Positions 19,232-29,459 of a DNA stretch of 56,148 nucleotides are shown one piece after another. Position 1 is the stretch's first letter; each line of letters opens with the position of its first letter. Under the pieces are notes generated by a model. That model did no database searches and had not been told where the DNA came from. It saw only the letters and a program-made list of their open reading frames with translations. Source of the DNA: Xanthobacteraceae bacterium. GTDB taxonomy: Bacteria; Pseudomonadota; Alphaproteobacteria; Rhizobiales; Xanthobacteraceae. Location: contig JASHOX010000096.1 of NCBI GenBank assembly GCA_030038415.1, positions 1 through 56,148 on the forward strand, written 5' to 3'. The translations under genes were made by a program, and so were the position numbers.

Positions 19232-20173
19232 TTACAGCAGATATTGCTGAGTGACCGCGGTGCCGAGGCGGTTGTTGTCCTCGACGAATTCGTCGATGAA
19301 TTCGTGCAATCCGCTCTGGAAAATGTCCTCGATCTTGGCGTTTTCCAGCCGCGCGCGCACGGTGCGGGCATGGCGCTGCGCCGGCCCTTGGCGGCCATAG
19401 GCGTTGGCGATGCGGTCGAGGTTTTGCACTAGGTTTTCGTAGCAACTGGCGAGCGAGCGCGGCATCTCGTCTCTGAGGATGAGCAGATCGGCGACCAGCC
19501 ACGGCTTGACGTTCTCGCGATAGACCCAGTGATAGGCGGTGAGCGCGGAGACGGTGCGCAGGATCGCGGTCCACTGGAAGTAATCGAGCGGGCCGCCGAC
19601 CTTTTCGATCGCCGGCAAGAGCAGGTGGTATTTCACGTCAAGAATGCGCGCAGTGTTGTCGGCGCGCTCGATATAGACGCCGAGCCGAGAGAACCAGTAG
19701 GCGTCGTTGCGCAGCATGGTGCGGTAGGCCGAACCGTCGAACTGCAATGAGGAGCCCTGCACCCAACGCAGGAAGCGAGCGCATTCCTCGCGCGAACTGG
19801 GGCCGTTGCCCCAACGCTTGAGCTCGAGCCAGGCGCTGTTGATGGCGTCCCACATTTCGATAGTCAGCGCGGTGCGCACGGCGCGCGCATTGAGCCGGGC
19901 GCTTTCGAAGCAGTTGCGGATCGACGACGGATTGCTGGTCGAAAAGGCGAGGAATTCGGTGACGGTCTCCTCATTGGCTTCCTTGTAGGCCTCGAAGAAA
20001 GCGCTGGCGCAACCCGCCGTGGCGACCGCCGATTCCCATTCATTGGTGGTGCCGACATAGGCGAGCGGCAGCGCTGTGAGCCGCAGCGTGGTGTCGAGGA
20101 TGCGCGCAATATATTCCGCGCGCTCGACATAGCGGGCGAGCCAATAAAGATTATCGGCGGTGCGCGAGAGCAT
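19232..20173 (-). CDS. Alpha-E domain-containing protein
   Basis: The 313-residue, almost fully helical protein begins MLSRTADNLYWLARYVERAEYIARIL, the signature of the alpha-E family (formerly DUF403). A TTG at 20242 would extend it by 23 residues but these lie in a triplicated motif and are not typical of the family. Alpha-E proteins always travel with the circularly permuted ATP-grasp enzyme and are thought to be its partner in a predicted amide or peptide-forming reaction; this is bioinformatic inference. The ribosome site of the chosen ATG is poor, so translation may be coupled to the gene upstream. Confidence 0.9.
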   Translation of the reverse strand: MLSRTADNLYWLARYVERAEYIARILDTTLRLTALPLAYVGTTNEWESAVATAGCASAFFEAYKEANEETVTEFLAFSTSNPSSIRNCFESARLNARAVRTALTIEMWDAINSAWLELKRWGNGPSSREECARFLRWVQGSSLQFDGSAYRTMLRNDAYWFSRLGVYIERADNTARILDVKYHLLLPAIEKVGGPLDYFQWTAILRTVSALTAYHWVYRENVKPWLVADLLILRDEMPRSLASCYENLVQNLDRIANAYGRQGPAQRHARTVRARLENAKIEDIFQSGLHEFIDEFVEDNNRLGTAVTQQYLL

Positions 20174-20206
20174 GTTTTTTAGCGTTTCATCCGTCAAGGC
20201 CCGCTT

Positions 20207-20246
20207 CTTCAGCTGTCCAAGATTCGATTGTCCAAGACCCAATTCT

Positions 20247-20259
<13 letters not shown>
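20207..20259 (-). repeat. Three near-copies of a 15-base motif across the end of the ATP-grasp gene
   Basis: Plus-strand copies CTTCAGCTGTCCAAG (20207), ATTCGATTGTCCAAG (20222) and CTTCAATTGTCCAAA (20245) lie within 53 bases. The last includes the TGA stop of the ATP-grasp gene. The pattern suggests local duplication that changed the gene junction. Confidence 0.55.
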
Positions 20260-21656
<1,397 letters not shown>

Positions 21657-21864
21657 GTCGTCCCCGGCCCGCCCCCACCGTAAAACGTCTGCGGCACCGC
21701 TACTTGTAGCAAGCTTCGCGCCAGTTCGAACGCGCAAGGGCATGGGCTGGTTGCCAGCCTTTGGCGCATTATTGCTCATGTTTTGGGCGGTTTGACCATC
21801 GGGACGGCTGACCGGAACCGCAAAGACCCATGCCCGGTTATAAGGCTGAGAGCCGAGCCAAACT

Positions 21865-22101
21865 ATGATCGAGCCAATCCTGATCGTCGGAATCGTGATT
21901 GCGGCTACCGCTTGGTACGTGCAGCACAAATGGCGCCGGCGCATGCTCGCCATGGCCGCGATGCGGGACGCAACGCGGGATACCAGCGAGCTCGAACTCC
22001 TGGCCCGGCGCTATGCGCGCGGTGAGATCGATCGCGACGAATATCTCGAAAAGCGCGACGATATTCTCGCCTCGCCGGCTATGCCGCAATCCCGGCCCTG
22101 A
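21865..22101 (+). CDS. Small membrane protein with C-terminal SHOCT-like motif
   Basis: The 78-residue protein has one N-terminal transmembrane helix (residues 3-19, EPILIVGIVIAATAWYV), a basic stop-transfer segment KWRRR, and a C-terminal SHOCT-like helix pair ELELLARRYARGEIDRDEYLEKR at residues 42-64. SHOCT motifs are thought to mediate oligomerisation or to sit on membrane proteins of unclear function. It is divergent from the ATP-grasp gene and 86 bases before the CinA-like gene on the same strand. Confidence 0.75.
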   Translation: MIEPILIVGIVIAATAWYVQHKWRRRMLAMAAMRDATRDTSELELLARRYARGEIDRDEYLEKRDDILASPAMPQSRP

Positions 22102-22187
22102 ACCCATCCATACCCTCCATTCACCGCTGCCGCCTTGAGCCGCCGCCACCGTCGGGCTAGGAGGAGTTGAGCACGGGGATCGCGCTA

Positions 22188-22976
22188 ATGTCGGACAGCT
22201 TGGCCAATGGCGCCGGCAAGATCGAAGGCGGCATCGTCACCGCCGCGGTTCTCGTCATCGGCGACGAGATTTTGTCCGGCCGCACCAAGGACAAGAATAT
22301 CGGCTACATCGCCGAATATCTCACCGGCATCGGTATCGATCTCAAGGAAGTGCGCGTCGTTCCCGACGAAGAGGCGGAAATCGTCGCCGCGGTGAACGCA
22401 TTGCGGGCGCGTTACACCTATCTATTCACCACCGGCGGCATCGGCCCGACGCATGACGACATCACTGCTGAATGTGTGGCCAAGGCGTTGGGCGTGCCCA
22501 TCGACTTCCATCCCGGCGCGGTGGAAATCATGCAGGCGCGTGTCGCCGCCACCGGCGGCGTGATGAACGAGGCGCGCATGCGCATGACGCGCGTGCCGAT
22601 CGGTGGCGAGCTCGTACTCAACAGGATTTCCGGGGCGCCGGGTTTCTGGATCGGCAATGTCATCGTGATGGCGGGCATCCCGAGCGTGATGCAGGCGATG
22701 CTCGAATATGTCACGCCGCGGCTCAAGACCGGCGCGCGGATGCTTTCGGAAACCGTGCGCGCCGATTTGCGCGAAGGCGATATCGGCACCGCGCTCGGCG
22801 AGATCGCCAAGAGCAATCCCGACGTGGTGATCGGCTCCTATCCGTTCCAGGATGAAAACGGCAAGGCCAATACTAATGTCGTGGTGCGCTCACGCGATTC
22901 GCAAAAACTTGCCGCTGCCAAAGCGGCGGTCGAAGCGATGCTCGTGCGCATCAAAGTCGAGCTTGCCAAAGCCTGA
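22188..22976 (+). CDS. CinA-like competence/damage-inducible protein (molybdopterin-binding domain)
   Basis: The protein of about 262 residues carries the MoaB/MogA-type fold used by the N-terminal half of CinA: AAVLVIGDEILSGRTKDKN near the start and TTGGIGPTHDDIT for ligand binding. It lacks the C-terminal nicotinamide-nucleotide amidase domain of full CinA. Such stand-alone proteins are widespread in alphaproteobacteria and probably act on a nucleotide such as ADP-ribose, but this is family inference. The start is uncertain: ATG 22188 with GGGGA, or TTG 22167 directly behind AGGAGGAG. The stop overlaps the ATG at 22976. Confidence 0.85.
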   Translation: MSDSLANGAGKIEGGIVTAAVLVIGDEILSGRTKDKNIGYIAEYLTGIGIDLKEVRVVPDEEAEIVAAVNALRARYTYLFTTGGIGPTHDDITAECVAKALGVPIDFHPGAVEIMQARVAATGGVMNEARMRMTRVPIGGELVLNRISGAPGFWIGNVIVMAGIPSVMQAMLEYVTPRLKTGARMLSETVRADLREGDIGTALGEIAKSNPDVVIGSYPFQDENGKANTNVVVRSRDSQKLAAAKAAVEAMLVRIKVELAKA

Positions 22977-23044
22977 TGGCCGCGGCGCAATCGCGGCCGG
23001 AATTGTCTTTCGTCCCGCAATCGTGCCGCCCGATGAGCGCAGCT

Positions 23045-23863
23045 ATGAACCGGCGCCGGATCCTCGTCTTATTGGCTCGCACGCTCGTCTTTGCCGCGGC
23101 GCTGCTGCCGAACATTTGCTGCGCCGCACCCGACGAGCGGCTGCAGGGCTTCGGTATCGTCTATCTGCACGGCAAAGGCGGCTGGCCGGGCGCGTTCAAT
23201 GGTGGAATCCTAAGTGCGTTGCGCGATGAAGGCGCGCTCGTTGCGACGCCGGAAATGCCGTGGTCGTTCCACCGCCGCTACGCCGCCACTTACGACCAGG
23301 CCATGGCCGAGATCGATGCGGCCGTGGCGGGGCTCAAAGCCAAGGGCGCGCGACGGATCGTCATCATCGGCCACTCGCTCGGCGCCAATGCGGCGATCGG
23401 CTATGCCGCGCGCCGGTCGAACGAACTTGCCGGCGTCGTGGCGCTCGCCCCGGGTCATCTGCCCGAAGTCGGCAACCTGCGCAGCTTCGTCGCCGACGCG
23501 GTGGCGCGGGCAAAAAAGCTGGTCGCCGAGGGCAAGGGCGACATGCCGCAAACCTTTCCCGATATGGCTCAGGGCATCCCGCTGATCGCGCATGCGACGC
23601 CGCTGGTTTATCTGAGCATGTTCGATCCCGACGGCCCGGCCGTGATCCCGAAAAACGCCGCCGCCATCGGCGCTGCGCCGCATCCGGTGCCGCTCCTTTG
23701 GGTTGTCGGCAGGCTCGATCCGATAGACCGCCGCGGTCCGCAATACGCCTTCGACGCCGCGGCGAAGAGCCCGAAGAGCAAATATATCGAGGTCTTCGCC
23801 GGTCATCTGACCACGCCATTGGCCGCCCGCAAACAAGTGGTGGCGTGGATCAATTCGCTGTGA
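23045..23863 (+). CDS. Secreted alpha/beta-hydrolase
   Basis: The product is about 272 residues with a signal peptide MNRRRILVLLARTLVFAAALLPNICCA. An ATG at 22976 overlapping the previous stop gives a 23-residue extension in front of the signal and is less likely; ATG 23033 is a further option. The nucleophile elbow GHSLG is clear near residue 118, with Asp in GRLDPID and His in FAGHLTTP completing a triad. The fold resembles dienelactone hydrolase or thioesterase-type enzymes acting in the periplasm. Its substrate is unknown. The N-terminal VYLHGKGGWPG is a typical oxyanion segment. Confidence 0.8.
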   Translation: MNRRRILVLLARTLVFAAALLPNICCAAPDERLQGFGIVYLHGKGGWPGAFNGGILSALRDEGALVATPEMPWSFHRRYAATYDQAMAEIDAAVAGLKAKGARRIVIIGHSLGANAAIGYAARRSNELAGVVALAPGHLPEVGNLRSFVADAVARAKKLVAEGKGDMPQTFPDMAQGIPLIAHATPLVYLSMFDPDGPAVIPKNAAAIGAAPHPVPLLWVVGRLDPIDRRGPQYAFDAAAKSPKSKYIEVFAGHLTTPLAARKQVVAWINSL

Positions 23864-23932
23864 GCGGCGTCTGCCGGGGATAGCCTTGTTGGAGCGGACC
23901 CCGGCACTTACCTTTGCTGGACGCGGTCTACC

Positions 23933-25357
23933 GTGAGCGGGATTTCAGCGGTGAGCGAATCTGAAGCTCTCTTCAATGTGTTGCGGCAATCGGCCGACGC
24001 CGATTGCGTGGTGGCAATCGAACGCGCGGTCGGCGAGGCGCCGGACCGCGACCTGTGCCGCATCAATGCGCTCGCTTTCGCCGCCAAACACGGTCTCGAC
24101 GAGGAACGCACCATCGCCGCGTTTCTGCACGCGGCGCGTCTCGGCCTGTTCGAATTGTCGTGGAATGTCATCTGTCCCGGCTGCGGCGGCGTGCTCGATG
24201 CCAGCGCCACGCTCAAGACCGTCAATCGCGAAGAATACGCCTGCACGCTGTGCGCCACCGACTACAAGCCCACTCTCGACGAAATGGTCGAAGTCACGTT
24301 CACGGTGAGCCCGCGGCTGCGGCGCATCGCCGGACACGATCCGGATTCGCTACCCGAGGTCGAGTATTATCGCCAGATCTTCTGGAGCTCAGGCGCCGAT
24401 CTGCCGGAGGATCTGGCGGGCAAGCTCGCCGAATTCACCATCGATTCGATCGAATTGCCGCCCGGCGAGAAGGCGGTGCTCTCAGTGCAATTGCCGGAAG
24501 GCTACGTCATCGTGTTCGATCCGGTGACCCACGGCCGGCAAATCATCGCTGTCAAAGGCGAACCGACGCGCGACCGCCAAGCGCTGTCGATGGTGTTCAA
24601 CAAAGTCCGGGCGCCGGAAGGCGGCGTCGAGCTGCACCCTGGCCCGTTGCGCCTAGCGCTGGAAAACCGCACCGACCGCCGCGTGCTGCCGACGCTGTGG
24701 GTCGCCGGCGATGCGCTGCACGATCTACTCGCCAAGCGCCGCCCGTTCCTGACCGCGAAGCGGCTGCTGACCAATCAGACCTTCCGCGATATCTATCAGA
24801 CCGATACGCTCGATCCCAATCAGCGGCTCAAGATCACCAGTCTAACTTTCCTGTTCACGGACCTCAAAGGTTCGACTGCGCTGTACGAACGCGTCGGCGA
24901 TCTTGTCGCCTATGATCTCGTGCGCGAGCATTTCCGTGTTCTCAACGAGATCGTGGCGGCGGAAGCAGGCGCGGTGGTGAAAACAATAGGCGACGCGGTG
25001 ATGGCGACGTTTGCTACCCCTGATCGGGCGCTCGCGGCGGCGCTGCGGATGCGCGAAGCCATGGGCCGCATCAACGCCGAGCGCAAAAACGAGGATTTGC
25101 TGCTCAAGATCGGCATTCACGAGGGTCCGTGCCTCGCGGTGACGCTCAACAACAGCCAGGATTATTTCGGCCAGACGGTCAATGTGGCGGCGCGCGTGCA
25201 GGGCTTGGCGTCTTCGCGCGCCATCTTCGTGACTAAGCCGGTGGTGGACGATCCGCGGTCGGCAAAAATCCTCGAGGATTTGAGCCTGCAACCGTCGGCG
25301 CAGCGCGCTGCGTTGCGCGGCGTCGCCGATGAGACGGTGGTTTACGAGATTCCCTGA
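23933..25357 (+). CDS. DUF5939-type adenylate/guanylate cyclase with zinc ribbon
   Basis: The 474-residue cytoplasmic protein has an N-terminal DUF5939-like region with a four-Cys ribbon, CPGCGG then CTLCATDY (residues 82-107), and a C-terminal class III cyclase domain (about 300-455). Catalytic residues are all visible: metal Asp in FTDLKGST and IGDAVMATF, Lys in VVKTIGDA, Asp in SQDYFGQ, and Asn/Arg in NVAARVQ. It should make cAMP. The start is GTG; another GTG at 23951 is possible. The xanthine phosphoribosyltransferase-like gene follows 4 bases after its stop, so they may be cotranscribed. Confidence 0.9.
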   Translation: MSGISAVSESEALFNVLRQSADADCVVAIERAVGEAPDRDLCRINALAFAAKHGLDEERTIAAFLHAARLGLFELSWNVICPGCGGVLDASATLKTVNREEYACTLCATDYKPTLDEMVEVTFTVSPRLRRIAGHDPDSLPEVEYYRQIFWSSGADLPEDLAGKLAEFTIDSIELPPGEKAVLSVQLPEGYVIVFDPVTHGRQIIAVKGEPTRDRQALSMVFNKVRAPEGGVELHPGPLRLALENRTDRRVLPTLWVAGDALHDLLAKRRPFLTAKRLLTNQTFRDIYQTDTLDPNQRLKITSLTFLFTDLKGSTALYERVGDLVAYDLVREHFRVLNEIVAAEAGAVVKTIGDAVMATFATPDRALAAALRMREAMGRINAERKNEDLLLKIGIHEGPCLAVTLNNSQDYFGQTVNVAARVQGLASSRAIFVTKPVVDDPRSAKILEDLSLQPSAQRAALRGVADETVVYEIP

Positions 25358-25361
25358 TATA

Positions 25362-25901
25362 ATGCGGGCGATGCCGCCGTCGCCGCCGCCCGAACCGGAT
25401 AAGCCGCAAAACCCGGAAAAGATCTTTCCGGTGTCGTGGGACCAGTTTCACCGCGATTCCCGTGCGCTGGCCTGGCGGCTCTCCGATGCCGGCCCGTTCC
25501 AGGCGCTCGTCTGCATCACCCGCGGCGGACTGGTGCCGGCGGCCATTGTGGCGCGCGAGCTCGGCATTCGGCTAATCGATACGGTTTGCATCGCGAGCTA
25601 CGATCACACCCGGCAGAGCGATTTGAAGGTGCTCAAGGCGGTCGCGGCGGCGGTGGTTGCTTCGGGCGGCGGGGAGGGGGCGGGCGTGCTCATCGTCGAC
25701 GATCTGGTCGATACCGGCCAGACCGCGAAAGTGGTGCGGGCGCTGTTGCCGCGCGCGCATTTTGCCACCGTCTATGCCAAGCCGATGGGCCGGCCGCTCG
25801 TCGACACCTTCATAACCGAAGTGTCGCAGGACACCTGGATTTATTTTCCCTGGGACACCGGCTTAGCCTTCCAGCCGCCGATCCGCGACGCCGGCTTGTA
25901 G
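25362..25901 (+). CDS. Phosphoribosyltransferase, xanthine-type (Gpt-like)
   Basis: The protein of about 179 residues has the PRPP-binding loop [14 protein letters not shown] near residue 110 and the N-terminal [19 protein letters not shown] typical of xanthine-guanine phosphoribosyltransferase. [24 protein letters not shown] and the C-terminal WIYFPWDTG also match. It would convert xanthine or guanine plus PRPP into XMP or GMP for purine salvage. The ATG at 25362 follows the cyclase stop by 4 bases; ATG 25371 is an alternative. The first 20 residues are Pro-rich and not part of the fold. Confidence 0.87.
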   Translation: MRAMPPSPPPEPDKPQNPEKIFPVSWDQFHRDSRALAWRLSDAGPFQALVCITRGGLVPAAIVARELGIRLIDTVCIASYDHTRQSDLKVLKAVAAAVVASGGGEGAGVLIVDDLVDTGQTAKVVRALLPRAHFATVYAKPMGRPLVDTFITEVSQDTWIYFPWDTGLAFQPPIRDAGL

Positions 25902-25957
25902 TGCGCCGACCGCGCCATCGGCTATAATGCCCAACACCCCAGAGTGAGGAGGACGCC

Positions 25958-26410
25958 ATGGACGCCGTCACGCCCAAATCCAAGCACGACACGCCTGACA
26001 CCCATTCGCACGTCGTGCGACCGGCCGAGATGGAATGGAAAAAGACCCGCTTTGCCGGTTGCGAGGTCAAAGGCCTGTTGTTCGACAAGGAGAGCGGGCT
26101 GGTCACGGCGCTGATGCGGTTCGCCCCCGGCGCCACGTTGCCCGACCACGAGCACGTCAAGATCGAGCAGACCTATGTGCTCGAGGGCAAGCTCGTCGAT
26201 AAAGAGGGCCCGGCCAAAGGCTTTTCCGTCGGCCCCGGCGAATTCGTCTGGCGCGAGGCCGGCAGCCGCCACGCCGCCTGGACGCCGGAAGGCGGACTTA
26301 TGCTTGCCATGTTTCAGGTGCCCAACAAATTCTTCGAGAAGGACGGCCGCGTCACCGACATTTCGGGCGCCGACTGGGACGACCTGTGGGGGCACGTTTT
26401 TAAGGAATAG
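25958..26410 (+). CDS. Cupin-domain protein (ChrR-like)
   Basis: The 150-residue single-domain cupin has metal-ligand motif 1 in LPDHEHVKIEQTYVLEG (residues 58-74) and motif 2 in GPGEFVWREAGSRHAAWTPEGG. It should bind one metal ion. The pattern resembles the cupin half of ChrR anti-sigma factors, but no sigma factor is adjacent and the zinc-binding N-terminal domain is absent. GGAGGA precedes the ATG, and a TATAAT at 25923-25928 could be its -10 box, although no good -35 is seen. The function is unknown beyond the fold. Confidence 0.82.
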   Translation: MDAVTPKSKHDTPDTHSHVVRPAEMEWKKTRFAGCEVKGLLFDKESGLVTALMRFAPGATLPDHEHVKIEQTYVLEGKLVDKEGPAKGFSVGPGEFVWREAGSRHAAWTPEGGLMLAMFQVPNKFFEKDGRVTDISGADWDDLWGHVFKE

Positions 26411-26436
26411 GTCTACAAAGACCAGACGGTGAGCCA

Positions 26437-26763
26437 ATGACGATCGTACGAAAGACCCTGCTGCAAATTGCCGGCGCTGTGGCGATGATCGCCGCACTTG
26501 CCGGCCCCGCCGCCGCGCAATTCCCGATGCCGAGCGTCAATCTCGAACAGGAGAAGCATCGGACCCCGCAGCAGATCGAGCACGACCAGGCGATCGATCG
26601 GGCCTACCAATCGGCGACCAAGAAGATCCCGGACCAGCAGACCTCCAACGATCCGTGGGCCGGCGTACGCACCGCGCCTTCACCGCCGCCCGAGAAAAAG
26701 AAGCTGCAAGCGCAGAGCAAGAAGCAGCAGTTATCGCAAGGCACCAAGAAGCCCGGCGAATAG
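26437..26763 (+). CDS. Small secreted hypothetical protein
   Basis: The 108-residue protein has a clear signal peptide (MTIVRKTLLQIAGAVAMIAA, cut after AAAQ) and a mature part that is charged, Pro/Gln/Lys-rich and probably disordered, ending in KKQQLSQGTKKPGE. The segment NLEQEKHRTPQQIEHDQAIDRAYQSATKKIPD resembles a conserved helix seen in small exported alphaproteobacterial proteins of unknown role. It starts 26 bases after the cupin stop and may share its transcript. Confidence 0.7.
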   Translation: MTIVRKTLLQIAGAVAMIAALAGPAAAQFPMPSVNLEQEKHRTPQQIEHDQAIDRAYQSATKKIPDQQTSNDPWAGVRTAPSPPPEKKKLQAQSKKQQLSQGTKKPGE

Positions 26764-26944
26764 CGGGCCAGCGGTCCGACGATCGTTTCACCTTCGGATC
26801 AAGTCAGCCGTTCGCGCGTGCTTTCGTCCGTCCCCTGAAAGGGGAGGGACGTCGTGTAGCGCGCCGGGGAAGAAACCGCGCCACGGACCTCCGCTCGATC
26901 CCAATCGCGCCTTTCGGGGGGAAGATTTTGCGAACGTGCTATAT

Positions 26945-26963
26945 GTGTCCGCGCTGCGGACAC
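26945..26963. repeat. Hairpin upstream of tRNA-Leu resembling its acceptor strand
   Basis: GTGTCCGC and GCGGACAC form a perfect 8-base stem with loop GCT. A second pair, GTCCGC/GCGGAC, at 26974-26988 includes the first bases of the tRNA. Both could pair with the tRNA acceptor strand. Confidence 0.5.
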
Positions 26964-26982
26964 TGTTATAGCTGTCCGCTCT

Positions 26983-27067
26983 GCGGACGTGGCGAAATGG
27001 TAGACGCAAGGGACTTAAAATCCCTCGGGAGTAACTTCCCATGCCGGTTCAAGTCCGGCCGTCCGCA
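26983..27067 (+). tRNA. tRNA-Leu (anticodon TAA)
   Basis: The acceptor arms GCGGACG (26983-26989) and CGTCCGC (27060-27066) pair perfectly and are followed by A73 and an encoded CCA at 27068-27070. The anticodon stem AGGGA/TCCCT encloses CTTAAAA, giving anticodon TAA for Leu codons UUA and UUG. A long variable arm (CGGGAGTAACTTCCC) marks a class II tRNA, and GGTTCAAGTCC is the T arm. The length is 85 bases. Confidence 0.97.
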
Positions 27068-27070
27068 CCA

Positions 27071-27462
27071 CTTTCAATAGTTCTTGTAGCATTCGGTTTT
27101 ACTGCCGCGCCGCAATTGTTAGTCGGCTGATGTTTGATTTGCTCGCGCAATAACGCATCGCTCTTGAGTGCCGTTTGCATCGCATACCGGTGGCGCAGGG
27201 TGCGCCTATGCTCCATAATTAATTTAATGACCGGTCGACCCTGCAGACCCACCGAAGATTTGAAGCGGTTGTGGCGGACGCTGCTTCGTGGCACGCCGTT
27301 TCCAGCCTGTGGCGTGCCGCAAGAATCGAATCAAGAATCCAATGAGCCTGCCGGCGAGCGCGCCAGCGCTGAGGCAAGCGGCGTGACTGCCGAGCCAAGC
27401 GGCAAGCGCGACGCGGTCGTGCCATAGCCAAAATTCTTAACCTCACATCCCCGGAGACGTCA
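27071..27462. other. Gap after tRNA-Leu without recognised genes
   Basis: About 390 bases between the tRNA and the methyltransferase gene. Small open frames exist on both strands but have no ribosome sites or recognisable proteins. The sequence GGCACGCCG...GGCGTGCCG near 27290-27321 is an imperfect inverted repeat. No integrase remnant or repeat of the tRNA 3' end is seen. Confidence 0.5.
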
Positions 27463-28071
27463 TTGAGCGAATTTGAACGTTGGGAAACCCGCTATGCGGT
27501 GCCCGATTACGCCTTCGGCAAGGCGCCGAACTATTTTCTCGCCTCCTGCAAGCCGCTGTTGCCGCGCGCCGGGCGGGCGTTGGCGGTCGCCGACGGTGAA
27601 GGCAGGAACGGCGTCTGGCTCGCCGAGCAGGGCCTTGACGTGCTGTCGATCGATTTTTCGCCGTCGGCGCAGAACAAGGCGCGGGCGCTGGCGGCCGAGC
27701 GCGGCGTCGCCGTCGACATCCGCCAGGTCGACATCCACGCCTTCGACTATCCGGAAGCCGCCTTCGACGTGGTCGTCGAGATTTTCACGCAGTTTAGTTC
27801 GCCGGCGCAGCGCGCCGTGAAATGGGCCGGCATGCGCCGCGCCCTCAAATCCGGCGGGCTGCTCATCGTCCACGGCTATACGCCAAAGCAGCTCGACTAC
27901 GGCACCGGCGGGCCCAAGGAGATCGAGAACCTCTACACCCGCGCGATGCTGGAAAGCGCGTTCGGCGATTTTCGCGACGTCAAGATCGTCGAGGAGGAGC
28001 GCGAGATCCACGAAGGCACCTCGCACGGTGGCATGTCGGCGATGATCGGACTGACTGCGCGCAAGCCTTAA
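27463..28071 (+). CDS. Class I SAM-dependent methyltransferase
   Basis: The 202-residue protein starts with TTG behind GGAGA at a 5-base spacing. The SAM-binding motif I is VADGEGRNGVWLAEQG (residues 44-59), followed by the acidic strand end VLSIDFSP, then DIRQVDIHAFDYP and ALKSGGLLIVHGY. The pattern is close to TehB-like and thiopurine-type methyltransferases found alone in proteobacteria. Substrate unknown. It converges on the DUF697 gene. Confidence 0.87.
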   Translation: MSEFERWETRYAVPDYAFGKAPNYFLASCKPLLPRAGRALAVADGEGRNGVWLAEQGLDVLSIDFSPSAQNKARALAAERGVAVDIRQVDIHAFDYPEAAFDVVVEIFTQFSSPAQRAVKWAGMRRALKSGGLLIVHGYTPKQLDYGTGGPKEIENLYTRAMLESAFGDFRDVKIVEEEREIHEGTSHGGMSAMIGLTARKP

Positions 28072-28126
28072 GCCATCGCTGCATGGGGCGCAGGCCCAGA
28101 ACACGGCTCAATCCGCAAATTTCGAC

Positions 28127-28711
28127 TTATTCGGCGCTGGCGCCGCGCTCAAAGCTCTCGATGAAGACGAGCCCGATGCCGCGGGTGAGCGCGCCGGCGG
28201 TCATCGCCGCGGCGCCAAGGCCGAGCAACACGCCGCCGGGCATGATCCACATCAGCGTTGACGACGTGGCTACGCCCACGCCGGTCGGTACCGCACCGCC
28301 GATCAGCCCGACGATCAGCGACCGCGTGCGGTCGCGCTCGAACGGCACCTGATAAAGTTCGCTGAGCTGCTTGACCATGCGCAGGTTGATCGCAGTGACG
28401 GCGCCGATATTGGCGACCGGCAGCGGCACCAGCCCGCCCATCGCCGCATAGTTCTTGTGGCGGCTCACGATCTTGTGCGCCAGCGCGCGGCGCCGCGCCA
28501 AAAATTTCTGCGAAACTTCCGGCGCCGGAGCGGCGACGTCGTTGGCGATCGGCGCCGACGACACCGCGAGCGCCGGCTCGGCCTCGACCTTGTCGAAGGG
28601 CATGGCCGTGCTCGGCTCCGCGGCCGCGTTTGCAGTGACGGCGCCGCGGTCAAAACTGCGCAGATTACCGAGCGGTTGCGTGATAGCCTTGGGGAGCGGT
28701 TTGCGGGTCAT
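28127..28711 (-). CDS. DUF697 membrane protein coupled to ParA-like gene
   Basis: The 194-residue protein has a disordered Ala/Pro-rich N terminus (residues 1-75), then the DUF697 region: RALAHKIVSRHKNYAAMGGLVPLPVANIGAVTAINLRMVKQLSELY, followed by two hydrophobic hairpin helices at about 128-150 and 152-175. DUF697 is usually fused to or near small GTPases and is thought to anchor them at membranes. Here the gene overlaps the ParA-like gene by 4 bases (ATGA), which implies translational coupling and joint function. Confidence 0.82.
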   Translation of the reverse strand: MTRKPLPKAITQPLGNLRSFDRGAVTANAAAEPSTAMPFDKVEAEPALAVSSAPIANDVAAPAPEVSQKFLARRRALAHKIVSRHKNYAAMGGLVPLPVANIGAVTAINLRMVKQLSELYQVPFERDRTRSLIVGLIGGAVPTGVGVATSSTLMWIMPGGVLLGLGAAAMTAGALTRGIGLVFIESFERGASAE

Positions 28712-29352
28712 GCGGCGGCCTGTTGTGCGCCGAGCGCGAGATCGATCTCGTCGGCGATGGCGGCGATTTCGCGGGCGGCGGGTCCCTTCCAGCTGATGAG
28801 GCTCGGGGTGGCGCCCCACAGCGCCGCCTCCGGATAGGCGACGCGATTCGCCATTTCGTTGCCGAGCACCGGCAGCCCGGCCGCGGTGAGCTCCGAGCGA
28901 ATGTGCTTGGCGACGACGGATTCGCGCGTCGTCTGCGTGAGCACGCAGCGGAACAGCGGCTGTCGCCCGTCGCTGCGGCTGGTCAGGATGCTGACCGTGT
29001 CCAGCATGCGGTCGACGTCGAACGGCGACGGTTTTACGGGGATGAGCAAAAAGTCGGCGATCGCGAGGCAATCTAGCGTGGTGCGTGAGCGGAAGCCCGG
29101 CGTATCGATGATGACGAGCCCGTTGCCGCCTTCGAGGCGGCGCGCGGTTTTGGAGGCCTCATCGGTCGCATCCTCGACGACGCTGACCCCGCCGAGCGCG
29201 CGCTCGCGCGCGGCAAGCCGCATGATCGAGCATTGCGGGTCGGCGTCGATTAGGCTCGGATGCCGGCCGCGCAGATGCCAATAGACCGCGAGGCAACTCG
29301 CTAGCGTGCTTTTGCCGCTGCCACCTTTCATGGTGGCCACTGTGATGATCAT
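28708..29352 (-). CDS. ParA/MinD-type ATPase
   Basis: The 214-residue protein starts MIITVATMKGGSGKST, with the deviant Walker A KGGSGKST carrying the signature Lys. Asp pairs follow in LIDADPQCS and VIIDTPGF. The chosen ATG has GGAGGTGA upstream; a longer frame to 29391 lacks this. ParA ATPases position DNA, chemoreceptors or other cargo by ATP-driven gradients on nucleoid or membrane. No ParB gene is near, so this is an orphan type, partnered instead with a DUF697 membrane protein through a 4-base overlap. Confidence 0.9.
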   Translation of the reverse strand: MIITVATMKGGSGKSTLASCLAVYWHLRGRHPSLIDADPQCSIMRLAARERALGGVSVVEDATDEASKTARRLEGGNGLVIIDTPGFRSRTTLDCLAIADFLLIPVKPSPFDVDRMLDTVSILTSRSDGRQPLFRCVLTQTTRESVVAKHIRSELTAAGLPVLGNEMANRVAYPEAALWGATPSLISWKGPAAREIAAIADEIDLALGAQQAAA

Positions 29353-29459
29353 CCCGTCACCTCCACGGCCGTCAAATAACGCGAGGCGCACGAATCAGCG
29401 CAAAAATGGTAACGGATTCGCGCCGCACTGCCTATCGTTATGCCGTGCCGTAGAAATTC

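Noticed and set aside
25896..25928. Sigma-70 promoter for the cupin gene
   Set aside because: TATAAT is present but the only TTG-like -35 is 21 bases away, too far; kept only as a remark.
26983..27462. Integrated element at tRNA-Leu
   Set aside because: No integrase, no repeat of the tRNA 3' end, and ordinary genes resume within 400 bases.
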